Origin: Methyloligella sp. GL2
Lineage (GTDB): Bacteria > Pseudomonadota > Alphaproteobacteria > Rhizobiales > Methyloligellaceae
Direction of reading: 5' to 3'
DNA: 64,000 nucleotides
Assembly: GCF_013341275.1 (NCBI RefSeq)
Contig: NZ_CP054476.1
Coordinates: 2,344,988-2,408,987, forward strand
Numbering within the stretch: position 1 is the first letter of the stretch; each line of letters opens with the position of its first letter. Of this stretch, positions 1-7,334 are shown in pieces. The translations under genes and the position numbers were made by a program. Under the pieces are notes generated by a model that had not been told where the DNA came from, searched no databases, and was given only the letters and a program-made list of their open reading frames with translations.

Positions 1-549
1 GCGGACATCGAAATAGGCCTCGCCCCGCAGCAGGCGGACATGGCGGCGGCCGTTTTCGAAATCGATCGCCGCGGCGGAGGCCGTGTTGAGCATCATGGTC
101 GAGCCGTCGGGCAGCCGGATCTCCTGCTGCTCGCCGGTCTCGGTGAGGTAGTCGGCCTGCCAGCGCAGCAGCATCTCCGGCGCCTGATAGATTGCCAGCG
201 CCAGCACGAGACCGGCCGCCATCGCTGCCGCCCTTCTGATCCAGGGGCGGCGGGCAACGCTATGGCTCCGGGCCAAGCGTGGCTGATGCCGGATGGGCGG
301 GGTCGCGGGACCGGCATTTTCCAGGCTCGCCTGCCGCAATGACGGCATCGCCTGCATCCGCTCAAGATCCTTGAAGGCGCGGTCGCGGCGAGGATCGCTT
401 CGCCGCCAGGCTTCGAAGGCGGCACGGGTTGCCGGATCGACCGCCCCCTCCTGGAGGCGCATGACCCAATCCAGCGCCTCGTCGGTTATCGGGTCGTCAT
501 GCCGATAGCGCGGCTGCCCGTCATGTTCGCCAGAGTGATCGTGCCCCAA
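1..549 (-). CDS. FecR-family anti-sigma factor, 3' end outside window
   Basis: Transmembrane regulator of the FecR type, which senses an outer-membrane TonB receptor and controls its partner sigma factor. The reverse strand reads an N-terminal DUF4880-like segment (EALDWVMRLQEG, then AFEAWRRSDPRRDRAF), a Pro/Arg-rich linker, one membrane segment (AAAMAAGLVLALAIYQA) and the start of the periplasmic FecR domain (IRLPDGSTMMLNTAS, VRLLRGEAYFDV). The frame is open to the window edge, so the C-terminal part is missing. No in-frame ATG exists; the TTG at 549 is the only usable start I see, and it lacks a clear ribosome binding site. It lies downstream of the sigma factor gene in the same direction, the usual fecI-fecR order. 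The TonB receptor expected next would lie outside the window. Confidence 0.85.
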   Translation of the reverse strand, partial: MGHDHSGEHDGQPRYRHDDPITDEALDWVMRLQEGAVDPATRAAFEAWRRSDPRRDRAFKDLERMQAMPSLRQASLENAGPATPPIRHQPRLARSHSVARRPWIRRAAAMAAGLVLALAIYQAPEMLLRWQADYLTETGEQQEIRLPDGSTMMLNTASAAAIDFENGRRHVRLLRGEAYFDVR

Positions 550-700
550 AGGATTATCCGCAGTTTCGGTTCGGATGGTCTCTATAGATGAGACGTTCCA
601 TCTTGCAACGCTTCACAAAAAATGCACCGGCCCGGCCGGCCAGACCGAGACGTCATGGCGCGTTTGAAGGATGGCAGCGGGCGGAAACGAAGGCTTGCGA

Positions 701-1216
701 TCATCGAGTCTCGAAGCGCCGCAAGGCATCGTAACAATGGCCGAGCGCCCGCTTCACGTCGTTATAGACCGTGTTGCGCGAGACGCCGAGATGCTCGGCG
801 ATTTGCGCGTAGGACCAGCCATCGACTTGCGACAGCTTCCAGGCTTGCCGCACGCGCGGGGGGAGACTCTTCAGCGCCGCATCGAAATGGCGGAGGCGCT
901 CCTTCTCGATCAGCGCCTCTTCGGCGCTGGGAATCTCGTCGGCGACGGCAACGACATTGTCGTGGTCGATGTCGCGGTCTTCGAAGCGGTCCCGCACCCG
1001 CCTGTGGCGAATATAATCGAAGGCGAGATTGCGCGCGGTCTGATTGAGGAAGGCCTCCAGGTGACGAATCGGACCCGCTTCGATCGCCCGGCGCGCGCGC
1101 AAATAGGTCTCCTGGGCCAGATCTTCGGCGACCTGCGGATCGCGCACGATGCGCATCACGTTGCCCATCAAGGCCTGGCGGCGACTCATAAAGACAGCCG
1201 TGAGCCGTGCCGACAT
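701..1216 (-). CDS. FecI-like ECF RNA polymerase sigma factor
   Basis: Extracytoplasmic-function sigma factor of about 171 residues. Region 2 is visible in RIVRDPQVAEDLAQETYLRA and NLAFDYIRHRR, region 4 in SLPPRVRQAWKLSQVDGWSY followed by the helix-turn-helix AQIAEHLGVSRNTVYNDV. The frame stays open upstream to a GTG at 1339, but the extra 41 residues have no family character, while the ATG at 1216 has a purine-rich GAGGGCCGAG just upstream and gives the normal FecI length. It pairs with the FecR-type gene downstream, so the likely role is induction of a TonB-dependent iron or other nutrient uptake system; the ligand is unknown. Confidence 0.88.
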   Translation of the reverse strand: MSARLTAVFMSRRQALMGNVMRIVRDPQVAEDLAQETYLRARRAIEAGPIRHLEAFLNQTARNLAFDYIRHRRVRDRFEDRDIDHDNVVAVADEIPSAEEALIEKERLRHFDAALKSLPPRVRQAWKLSQVDGWSYAQIAEHLGVSRNTVYNDVKRALGHCYDALRRFETR

Positions 1217-1661
1217 CTCGGCCCTCGCATCGCTGGCAATCGTTTGCGGCCCGCCCTCGACCGGCAAGGAGACCACCCCGGCACTGGCAAGCGCCGGATT
1301 CGATATCTGAAACGGGTTGATCCGGGACGTCTTGGCCACGGGAGTAAGGCAACTCTACGATTACGCGTTACGCTGATTTCCGACCGTCGCACTCCACGGC
1401 CTATTTTTCCTTAGCAGTCTCGGGATTTTATACGCAACGCCAGAGCGTTAGCCGAAGGCGATAAGGAGCCTCCGGAGATAAGCTCAAATCCGACTGCAAA
1501 AGTCAGCTTTAGTTGTTGATTTTATTGGAGACAGTGGCGTTGTCGCGCTCGGCATCCCGGGGCCAAGCCGCGAAAACCAGCAGCGCTTTCAAAGGCTTTC
1601 GTGACCGATTTGCCACAACGAGACGCGGGTGTGTGCCGCCGTCCCTGCCCGCCCGGCACCC

Positions 1662-1699
1662 AAAAAAGAAAGCCGCCGGAGCAGGGACACTCCGACGGC
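1662..1699 (-). terminator. Rho-independent terminator
   Basis: On the minus strand a 10-bp stem, GCCGTCGGAG against CTCCGGCGGC with one G-U pair, closes a loop containing TCCCTG and is followed directly by TTTCTTTTTT. The T-run is present only on this strand, so it terminates leftward transcription and defines the 3' end of the candidate RNA. Confidence 0.8.
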
Positions 1700-1830
1700 G
1701 ATCCTAGAAGCCGCGAAGGCAGGGACCTCGTGCGGCTTTCCGATGGGTCTCGACGCTAATGGCAGAACCAATCCTGGTGAGATGACAGCTTCGCCGGCGT
1801 CCTTACGCCGGTTTCCCGGCGCGGTCTGCG
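1662..1830 (-). ncRNA. candidate structured small RNA ending in a terminator
   Basis: Inside a 760-bp stretch with no credible protein gene, the minus strand carries a run of strong inverted repeats. The first block (1792-1821) has three complementary GC-rich arms in which the middle arm (1806-1811) can pair either with 1816-1821 across a GAAA loop or with 1794-1799 across UAAGGA, so two mutually exclusive hairpins are possible. Then come two hairpins, 1708-1738 and 1672-1699, whose loops both contain GUCCCUG; the second is followed by a U-rich run. I could not assign it to a known family (6S, SRP, RNase P and the common riboswitches were considered). It could be a free sRNA or an attenuated leader of the sigma factor gene 450 bp downstream. 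The 5' end is a guess. Confidence 0.45.
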
Positions 1831-1978
1831 ACCTTCGCTCCCAAGACATTCGAGCATCAATCGACAGCAAGCCCACTGTAGGGCAACGAAAAATTCCTGC
1901 TTACCGACAGGTGACATAGATTTGCCTCAGTGCGTCTGGTGTCGAAATCACGCATGGCTTACCCGTGCCACCACCCAT

Positions 1979-3445
1979 TCAACGCATGCGGACGGCAAAC
2001 AGCTTGGCCAATTTGAGACCGGCGATATAGCTCGTCGCATTGAGCGGCCATTGCGAGACGATCTTGCCGGTGCCGGCACGGAAATAGTTGCTCGTCGTGC
2101 CCCAGACCGTCTTCGACAACAGGTTCTGCAGCCATTTGTTGAAGCGTTGCGTTGCTTCCGGCTTGACGTCGATCATGGTCTTGCCGCGGCGGATCATGGT
2201 CTTGATCATCGATGCGGCAAAGCTTGCCTGGGCCTCATAGAAGGTGACCAGCGGAACGCTGTTGGTGTTGGGCCCGTACATCATGAAGAAGTTGGGAAAG
2301 CCCGGCACCATCATGCCGAGCAGGGCTTCGGGCTCGCCGGCCCATTGCTGGTGCAGGTCCCTCCCCCCAATTCCTTTCACCTGAAGCGTGCACAGATAGT
2401 TGGCGGCATCGAAACCGGTGGCATAGACGATCATGTCCACAGGGTATTCCTTGCCGGTGCTGTCGACGATGCCGGTCTCGGTGAGGGATTGGGCGCCGTG
2501 GGGCACCAGATGCACCTTCGGGCTCTTGAGCGAGTCGTAATATGTGTCGCTGAGCACCGTGCGCCGCGCCTCGAACGGAAATTTCGGCGTGGCCAGCTCC
2601 AGCAGGTCGGGCCGGTCGGCCAGCGACTCTTTCAGATAGGCCAAAGCCGCCTCGGCCCGGCTCTTATTGGCCTTCCACCCGGCGCGCGCATGGCCGGCGA
2701 ACCATTGGCGCATGTCGTAGCGCCAGTAGAGCTGGGCCCGCTTCCACCAATAGATCAGCGGCAACTTGAACCAGCGGCGCTCCTTCTCGGTGAAGGCCAG
2801 GCTGCCCTTGGGCAGGATCCAATTCGGCTCCAGCTGGAAGATGGTCACATCCTCGGCCTGGCGCTCCGCCTCGGTCACCACCTGGACGGCGGAGGAGCCA
2901 GTTCCGAGAATGCCGACCCGCTTGCCGGTCATCTCCAAGCCGTGCGGCCAGCGGGAGGTATGGCACTGAACGCCTTTGAACGGTGTCTCGCCGCGGGCGA
3001 AAGGCGGCAGAAGCGGGACGTTGAGAAAGCCCACCGCCGAGATCACCGCACAGAAGCGGCCGTGATCTTCTCCCGAGGCGGTGGTGACGGTGTATTGGTG
3101 GTCGGCATCGTTCCAAGCCACCTGCTCCACCTTCTCGCCGAAGCGGATGCGCTTCACCACCTGCCATTTCTTGGCGACGTGGTTGAGATAGTCCAGCAGC
3201 TCCTCTTGCGTGGCATAGATGCCGGACCAGTCATACGGCTCGAAAGAGAAGGAATAGATATGGGATTCCAGATCGACCTCGGCGCCGGGATAGTGGTTGT
3301 TCCACCAGGTGCCGCCGAGGCCGGCTTCCTGCTCGAAAATCACGAAATCCTCAATGCCCTGCTTGATCAGCGCAATGGCGGCCGCAAGTCCGCTGAATCC
3401 CGCTCCGATAATGGCGACGCGGTGCTCTCCGGCGCTTTTTTTCAT
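1979..3445 (-). CDS. Baeyer-Villiger-type flavin monooxygenase
   Basis: FAD- and NADPH-dependent monooxygenase of about 488 residues. An N-terminal Rossmann motif (IIGAGFSGLAAA) binds FAD, followed by GGTWWNNHYPGAEVD typical of the class. The segment FKGVQCHTSRWP matches the Baeyer-Villiger fingerprint FxGxxxHxxxWP, and a second Rossmann motif (GILGTGSSAVQV) binds NADPH; YATGFDAANY is the usual late motif. Such enzymes insert oxygen next to a ketone to give an ester or lactone. The ATG at 3445 is chosen because GGAG lies at a good distance; upstream TTG and ATG codons in frame have none. A 19-bp palindrome at 3481 sits just upstream. The next minus-strand gene upstream encodes an esterase, a logical partner that would cleave the ester product. 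Substrate unknown. Confidence 0.88.
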   Translation of the reverse strand: MKKSAGEHRVAIIGAGFSGLAAAIALIKQGIEDFVIFEQEAGLGGTWWNNHYPGAEVDLESHIYSFSFEPYDWSGIYATQEELLDYLNHVAKKWQVVKRIRFGEKVEQVAWNDADHQYTVTTASGEDHGRFCAVISAVGFLNVPLLPPFARGETPFKGVQCHTSRWPHGLEMTGKRVGILGTGSSAVQVVTEAERQAEDVTIFQLEPNWILPKGSLAFTEKERRWFKLPLIYWWKRAQLYWRYDMRQWFAGHARAGWKANKSRAEAALAYLKESLADRPDLLELATPKFPFEARRTVLSDTYYDSLKSPKVHLVPHGAQSLTETGIVDSTGKEYPVDMIVYATGFDAANYLCTLQVKGIGGRDLHQQWAGEPEALLGMMVPGFPNFFMMYGPNTNSVPLVTFYEAQASFAASMIKTMIRRGKTMIDVKPEATQRFNKWLQNLLSKTVWGTTSNYFRAGTGKIVSQWPLNATSYIAGLKLAKLFAVRMR

Positions 3446-3480
3446 CTCCGACGCTCCATCTCCCATAGTCAAAATTACAA

Positions 3481-3499
3481 TGGTCTATTGAGTAGACCT
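3481..3499. promoter_or_regulatory. operator copy 1, upstream of the BVMO gene
   Basis: TGGTCTATTGAGTAGACCT: arms TGGTCT and AGACCT separated by 7 bp. It lies 36 bp before the chosen BVMO start and matches four other sites at 4734, 5705, 13125 and 13342 (shared pattern TGGNYT-N7-AKACCW). It is probably bound by the GntR protein encoded at 4807. Confidence 0.6.
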
Positions 3500-3735
3500 T
3501 TGCACCATTGTCAATGGCAAAGCATGGAAGCGCGCCGACGCGTCGCAAGATCGGCGGAAAAATCAGCCGTTTTCCGGGGATAAAACGGGCGAACGCGAGA
3601 TACCGCAGGCCACAAAGAAGCGGCGCCAACCGCGAAATCAGCGCCTGAGCCAAGAAGCCCGCCAGCCGCAGGAGGGAGCAGCCGACGGGCCTCCGGCAAA
3701 TTTCCGCGATGGAAGGTGGAATTCGGCCGACCGCT

Positions 3736-4680
3736 CTAGCGCAGCGCGTCCTTCACCGCCGCACCGCATTCGTTCAGCGCCTTTTCCGCCTCGGGCAGAA
3801 GACCGCGCAAAGAGACGAAGCCGTGGATCATGTCCTGGTAGCTTCGGTAGGTTACGGCGACGCCGGCCTCGCGCAGCTTGTCGGCATAGGCGACATCGTC
3901 GTCGTGCAGAGGATCGAACCCGGCAGTCAGGACATAGGCCGGTGGCAGCCCGGCAAACGACTCCGCATAGGCCGGCGAGGCCTGGGGATCTTTGCGGGTC
4001 TCCTCCTCCGGCAGATAGCTCGCCGTATAAAACGGCATGGAATCAAGCATATAGCCGTTTGAATAAAGGCGCTTAGACTCGGTCTCGCTGACGTGATCGG
4101 TGACCGGATAGATCAAGAGCTGGAAGCTTGGCAGTGCGATTTCCTTGTCGCGAGCAAGCAAGCAGACCACCGCCGCCAGATTGCCGCCGGCGGAATCGCC
4201 GCCAACAGCGATGCGCGCGGGATCGATACCCAGAGTTTCGGCACCGGCCTCGCCGATGGCCCAAACATAGGCGGCGAAGGCGTCCTCGACCGCGGCGGGG
4301 AACGGGTGCTCCGGCGCCAGCCGGTAATCCACCGAGAGCACCTTGCAGCCCGAGGCATTGGCCAGCACGCGGCAGGTGGAATCGTGGGTGTCGACGCTGC
4401 CGCGGATATTGCCGCCGCCATGGTAATAGATCAGCAGCGGCGCCGGCTGGCGCACCAGCTCCGCCGGCACGAACAGGCGCCCGGCACAGCTGACATCGCC
4501 GCATGGGATCTGCAGGTCCCTCACCTCGCCGATCTCCGGCGGGGCGGCGTCAACCGCCTTCATATCTGCGGTAAATTCGGCACGCGCCTCGTCGGGAGTC
4601 TGCTTCTCGACGGGCACCGCATTGGGGTCGGAGGGGGTTTTGAGAATATCCGCTAACACGGGATTGAGAGACTTCGTCAC
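3736..4680 (-). CDS. HSL-family alpha/beta-hydrolase (esterase)
   Basis: Cytoplasmic carboxylesterase of the hormone-sensitive-lipase (class IV) family, 314 residues. The oxyanion-hole motif HGGG (YYHGGGNIRG) is followed by the nucleophile elbow GDSAGG; the acid is in GFDPLHDD and the catalytic His in DMIHGF, so the Ser-Asp-His triad is complete. The start is a GTG at 4680 preceded by GAGGAAG. It is separated from the BVMO gene by about 290 bp and has its own copy of the palindromic operator at 4734, 54 bp upstream. By analogy with known BVMO/esterase pairs (ketone to ester to alcohol plus acid) it may hydrolyse the BVMO product; this is inference from position. Confidence 0.9.
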   Translation of the reverse strand: MTKSLNPVLADILKTPSDPNAVPVEKQTPDEARAEFTADMKAVDAAPPEIGEVRDLQIPCGDVSCAGRLFVPAELVRQPAPLLIYYHGGGNIRGSVDTHDSTCRVLANASGCKVLSVDYRLAPEHPFPAAVEDAFAAYVWAIGEAGAETLGIDPARIAVGGDSAGGNLAAVVCLLARDKEIALPSFQLLIYPVTDHVSETESKRLYSNGYMLDSMPFYTASYLPEEETRKDPQASPAYAESFAGLPPAYVLTAGFDPLHDDDVAYADKLREAGVAVTYRSYQDMIHGFVSLRGLLPEAEKALNECGAAVKDALR

Positions 4681-4733
4681 ACTTCCTCGCCGCTTGCTGC
4701 AATTCGGATCCGGCGCCGCGTTTTCTGGCGCAT

Positions 4734-4752
4734 TGGCCTGATAGCTATACCA
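4734..4752. promoter_or_regulatory. operator copy 2, upstream of the esterase gene
   Basis: TGGCCTGATAGCTATACCA: arms TGGCCT and ATACCA with a 7-bp spacer, in the 126-bp gap between the esterase start and the end of the gntR gene. It shares TGG..T and A.ACC with the other four copies. Confidence 0.6.
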
Positions 4753-4806
4753 TTAGATCAGGCATGCCAAGCGGGTTTTCGGAGGATCGCAGGCGCAAAA
4801 GCCGCG

Positions 4807-5586
4807 TCAGCGGCGGCCGTCGAGAAATTCCATCATGGCGCGGCGCGTGGCCTGCACGTGCTCGACCATGAACTCGCCGGCCCGCTGCGCATCGCGGTCG
4901 GCAATGGCGTTATAAATCGGCTCGTGGATGTCGTTGGCATCCTTGCGCAGCTTGATGAAGACGCCGCCAACGGGCAAGAACATGGCCCGCCGAATGCCTT
5001 CCACGCTGGCCAAGAGGTGGGCGTTCTTGGACGCCTTGGCGATGCCCATGTGAAACCGGGTGTCGGCCGCATTGAAGCTGGCGATCGGATCGGGATCGTT
5101 ATCGTCCTCGGAGGTCGCAGCGATCGCCGTATTCATGTCCTGCAACGCCGCCAGCATGTTCTGCAGATCCGCCTCGGTGCGCCGCTGCGCGGCAAGCTCC
5201 GCGGAGGCCTCCTCGATAATCACCCGGAAGTCGAAAATCTCATTCAGTTCCAGACGTTTGCGCTGCGCATAGATACGTAGCTCTTCGGTATCCTTGGCGT
5301 GGACGTGATTGACGATCAGCCCGCCACTGGCGCCGCGCCGCACCGAAACGCTGCCATCGGCCACCAGCACGCGCACCGCTTCGCGGATGGTACTGCGGGA
5401 TACCGACATCTGCTCGGCCAGGTCCCGCTCCGACGGCAGCTTCTGGCCGGGGAGGAACATGCCCAGATGGATGGCCCTGCGGATCTGATCGACCACCAGC
5501 TCATAGGCCGGTGTCAGGTGTACCGGCGAGATCTTCTTCTCCGGTCCCTGGCCCGAGGCCGATACGTCCATTGTGTTGTCTGTCAT
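4807..5586 (-). CDS. GntR-family regulator, FadR/FCD subfamily
   Basis: Repressor-type transcription factor of 259 residues. The N-terminal winged helix is clear (YELVVDQIRRAIHLGMFLPG, LPSERDLAEQMSVSRSTIRE, VRVLVADG), with the recognition helix around residues 60-75. The C-terminal all-helical FCD effector domain includes FRVIIEEASAELAAQR, DTRFHMGIAKASKN and the His-containing tail YNAIADRDAQRAGEFMVEHV. It is divergent from the ligase operon starting at 5931; the gap holds three 15-bp repeats and operator copy 3. Because near-identical palindromes precede the BVMO, esterase, gntR/ligase, dehydrogenase and transporter units, this protein is the best candidate for the local regulator, probably released by a pathway intermediate. 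Operator recognition is inferred, not shown. Confidence 0.9.
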   Translation of the reverse strand: MTDNTMDVSASGQGPEKKISPVHLTPAYELVVDQIRRAIHLGMFLPGQKLPSERDLAEQMSVSRSTIREAVRVLVADGSVSVRRGASGGLIVNHVHAKDTEELRIYAQRKRLELNEIFDFRVIIEEASAELAAQRRTEADLQNMLAALQDMNTAIAATSEDDNDPDPIASFNAADTRFHMGIAKASKNAHLLASVEGIRRAMFLPVGGVFIKLRKDANDIHEPIYNAIADRDAQRAGEFMVEHVQATRRAMMEFLDGRR

Positions 5587-5646
5587 TGATCCGATTCCCG
5601 CATAGCTTTGGATCGTGCGCCGCCGCAGCCTGCCTCAGGCGTCGCT

Positions 5647-5691
5647 CCAAATTCGAGACTGCCAAATTCGAGGCTGCCAAATTTGGGGTTG
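5647..5691. repeat. three tandem 15-bp repeats
   Basis: Units CCAAATTCGAGACTG, CCAAATTCGAGGCTG and CCAAATTTGGGGTTG follow each other without gaps in the intergenic region between gntR and the first ligase gene, 13 bp before operator copy 3. They may be extra protein-binding sites or the result of slippage. The rest of the gap 5587-5930 shows no gene. Confidence 0.75.
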
Positions 5692-5704
5692 CCTGATCGC
5701 ATAT

Positions 5705-5723
5705 TGGACTGATATGCATACCT
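5705..5723. promoter_or_regulatory. operator copy 3, between gntR and ligase operon
   Basis: TGGACTGATATGCATACCT: the least symmetric copy of the 19-bp palindrome, placed where it could control both gntR (leftward) and the ligase operon (rightward). The TGG..TGAT half matches copies 2 and 5. Confidence 0.55.
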
Positions 5724-5930
5724 TTCAAGGCCGCATCTTACGGATATCGGTCTGTCACCTTTGGATTTCAACAAATCCCCGCCAGCCGCCACTCCTCGTC
5801 GATTGCGTGAGACTAGCATTGCGTCCGTCAAACTTCGAGCCGAAAGGTGAATGGTCGGAAAATCAAACAATTGGGCCAGGCACTGCGGATCGTGCCGTAA
5901 CCTCGCCCATTCAGTGCGGGTATCGCGTCT

Positions 5931-7304
5931 ATGAAACCGGATCATCGACCTGACGAGCTGAAGCAACGGCTGGAACAGCTGAAACAGGCGGGGCTCCGCC
6001 AGGTCGAGCTGCAGGTTCCCGATCTCGACGGCGGACTGCGCGGCAAGATCGTGCCGCTGGAGAAGGGACTTTCCGCTTCGGGCGGCGCGTTTTGCACCAT
6101 CCTCTACGGTCTCACCGTCGGCGACGACGTCTACGCCTCCCCCCACAGCTCGCCGGAGAACGGGTACCCGGACAATATAATCCTGGCCGATCCCGATACG
6201 CTGGCCACCATCCCGGTGGGGGAGCGCAGCCTGGCGCTGGCGATTTGCGATACGATCTCGCCCGACGGCACGCTCTGCCCGCTCTCGCCGCGCACGGTGC
6301 TGCGCCAGGCCCTGGCGCAGGCCGAACCGCTGGGCTTCGAGATGCGCTTCGGCTTCGAATACGAAATCTGCCTCACCAAGGCGGATCCGGAGAAGCTGGC
6401 GGCCGGCGCGCAATACGATCTGGCGCCGCCGAGCTTCCGGCGCAACGCCTATAGCCTGCTCCGCAGCGAAGAAATCCATCAGCTGGGGCTGGAGCTTTAT
6501 GACCGGCTGGCCGAGGCGGATATCGCCTTGGAAGCGCTGCATAGCGAACTCGGCCACGGCATGATGGAAATCGCCCTGCCCCCGGCCCCGGCATTGCGCG
6601 CCGCCGATCAAGCCGTTCGCACCAAGCTTCTGATCAAGCGCGCCGCACACGATCTCGGCTACACCGCCTCGTTCATGGCCAAGTGGAAGATCTCCGAATC
6701 CGGCTGCGGCGGACATATCCACCAGAGCATTTGGCGCGACGGCGCTCCTGCCTTTCTCGGCGCCGACGGGGCGCTCTCCGAATCCGGCCTGGCCTATGTC
6801 GCCGGTCTTTCCAAGACCATGCCGGATTTCGCCGCGATTTTCTTTCCGACGATCAATTCCTATCGCCGGCTCGATGCCGGGGCCTGGGCGCCGGAAAACG
6901 CCGCCTGGGGAATCGACAATCGCAGCGCGGCACTGCGCGTCATCACCGGCCCCACGCCAAAGGCGGCGCGGGTGGAGCACCGGGCGCCCGGCGCCGACAG
7001 CAATCCCTATCTGGCGCTTGCCGCCATGGTTGCCGGCGGTGCGCACGGCTTGCGCGAGAAGCTCGATCCCGGCGCGCCGGCGCAAGGCAATGCCAGCGAA
7101 GATACGCGCTTTGCCGCCCTGCCCCGCAGTCTCGACGCGGCAGCCTCTTTGTTCGAGGCCTCAGATATCGCCCGCCAAGCCTTCGGAGATCAGTTCGTCG
7201 ACCATTTCGCGCTGTCTCGGCGCGAGGAATGGCGCCTGTGGCAAGCACATCTGGAAGCCCATGTCAGCCAGTGGGAGCTCGACCGCTATTTTACGTCGGT
7301 CTAA
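5931..7304 (+). CDS. glutamine-synthetase-like ligase 1
   Basis: Glutamine synthetase fold protein of 457 residues, probably a gamma-glutamyl-amide ligase that joins glutamate to an amine with ATP. The N-terminal beta-grasp part reads ELQVPDLDGGLRGKIVP. The ATP/metal Glu pair is in GFEYEICL, the flexible-site His-x-His in GCGGHIHQSIW, and the glutamate/ATP-binding Arg region in RVEHRAPGADSNPYLALAAM, so the active site appears intact. It lacks the adenylylation-loop context of housekeeping GlnA, and a close paralogue follows 30 bp downstream. Relatives such as PuuA, IpuC and the aniline enzymes TdnQ/AtdA1 activate amines this way. The ATG at 5931 has only a weak ribosome binding site. Confidence 0.85.
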   Translation: MKPDHRPDELKQRLEQLKQAGLRQVELQVPDLDGGLRGKIVPLEKGLSASGGAFCTILYGLTVGDDVYASPHSSPENGYPDNIILADPDTLATIPVGERSLALAICDTISPDGTLCPLSPRTVLRQALAQAEPLGFEMRFGFEYEICLTKADPEKLAAGAQYDLAPPSFRRNAYSLLRSEEIHQLGLELYDRLAEADIALEALHSELGHGMMEIALPPAPALRAADQAVRTKLLIKRAAHDLGYTASFMAKWKISESGCGGHIHQSIWRDGAPAFLGADGALSESGLAYVAGLSKTMPDFAAIFFPTINSYRRLDAGAWAPENAAWGIDNRSAALRVITGPTPKAARVEHRAPGADSNPYLALAAMVAGGAHGLREKLDPGAPAQGNASEDTRFAALPRSLDAAASLFEASDIARQAFGDQFVDHFALSRREEWRLWQAHLEAHVSQWELDRYFTSV

Positions 7305-7334
7305 CCGCATCGTTTCGTGCGAGGGGGAAACACT

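Noticed and set aside
1700..1900. Known riboswitch or 6S RNA
   Set aside because: I compared the folds with TPP, cobalamin, glycine, SAM-II, guanidine and 6S layouts from memory; none fitted the conserved positions.
1922..3583. 553-residue plus-strand open frame
   Set aside because: It is antisense to the BVMO gene, whose motifs are unambiguous; its composition (His/Leu/Gly-rich) is typical of antisense frames in GC-rich DNA.
5647..5691. Possible CRISPR array
   Set aside because: The 15-bp units are contiguous with no spacers and no cas genes are present.
5583..7085. 500-residue minus-strand open frame over the first ligase gene
   Set aside because: Antisense to a gene with intact glutamine-synthetase motifs; its ATG/stop placement is incidental.
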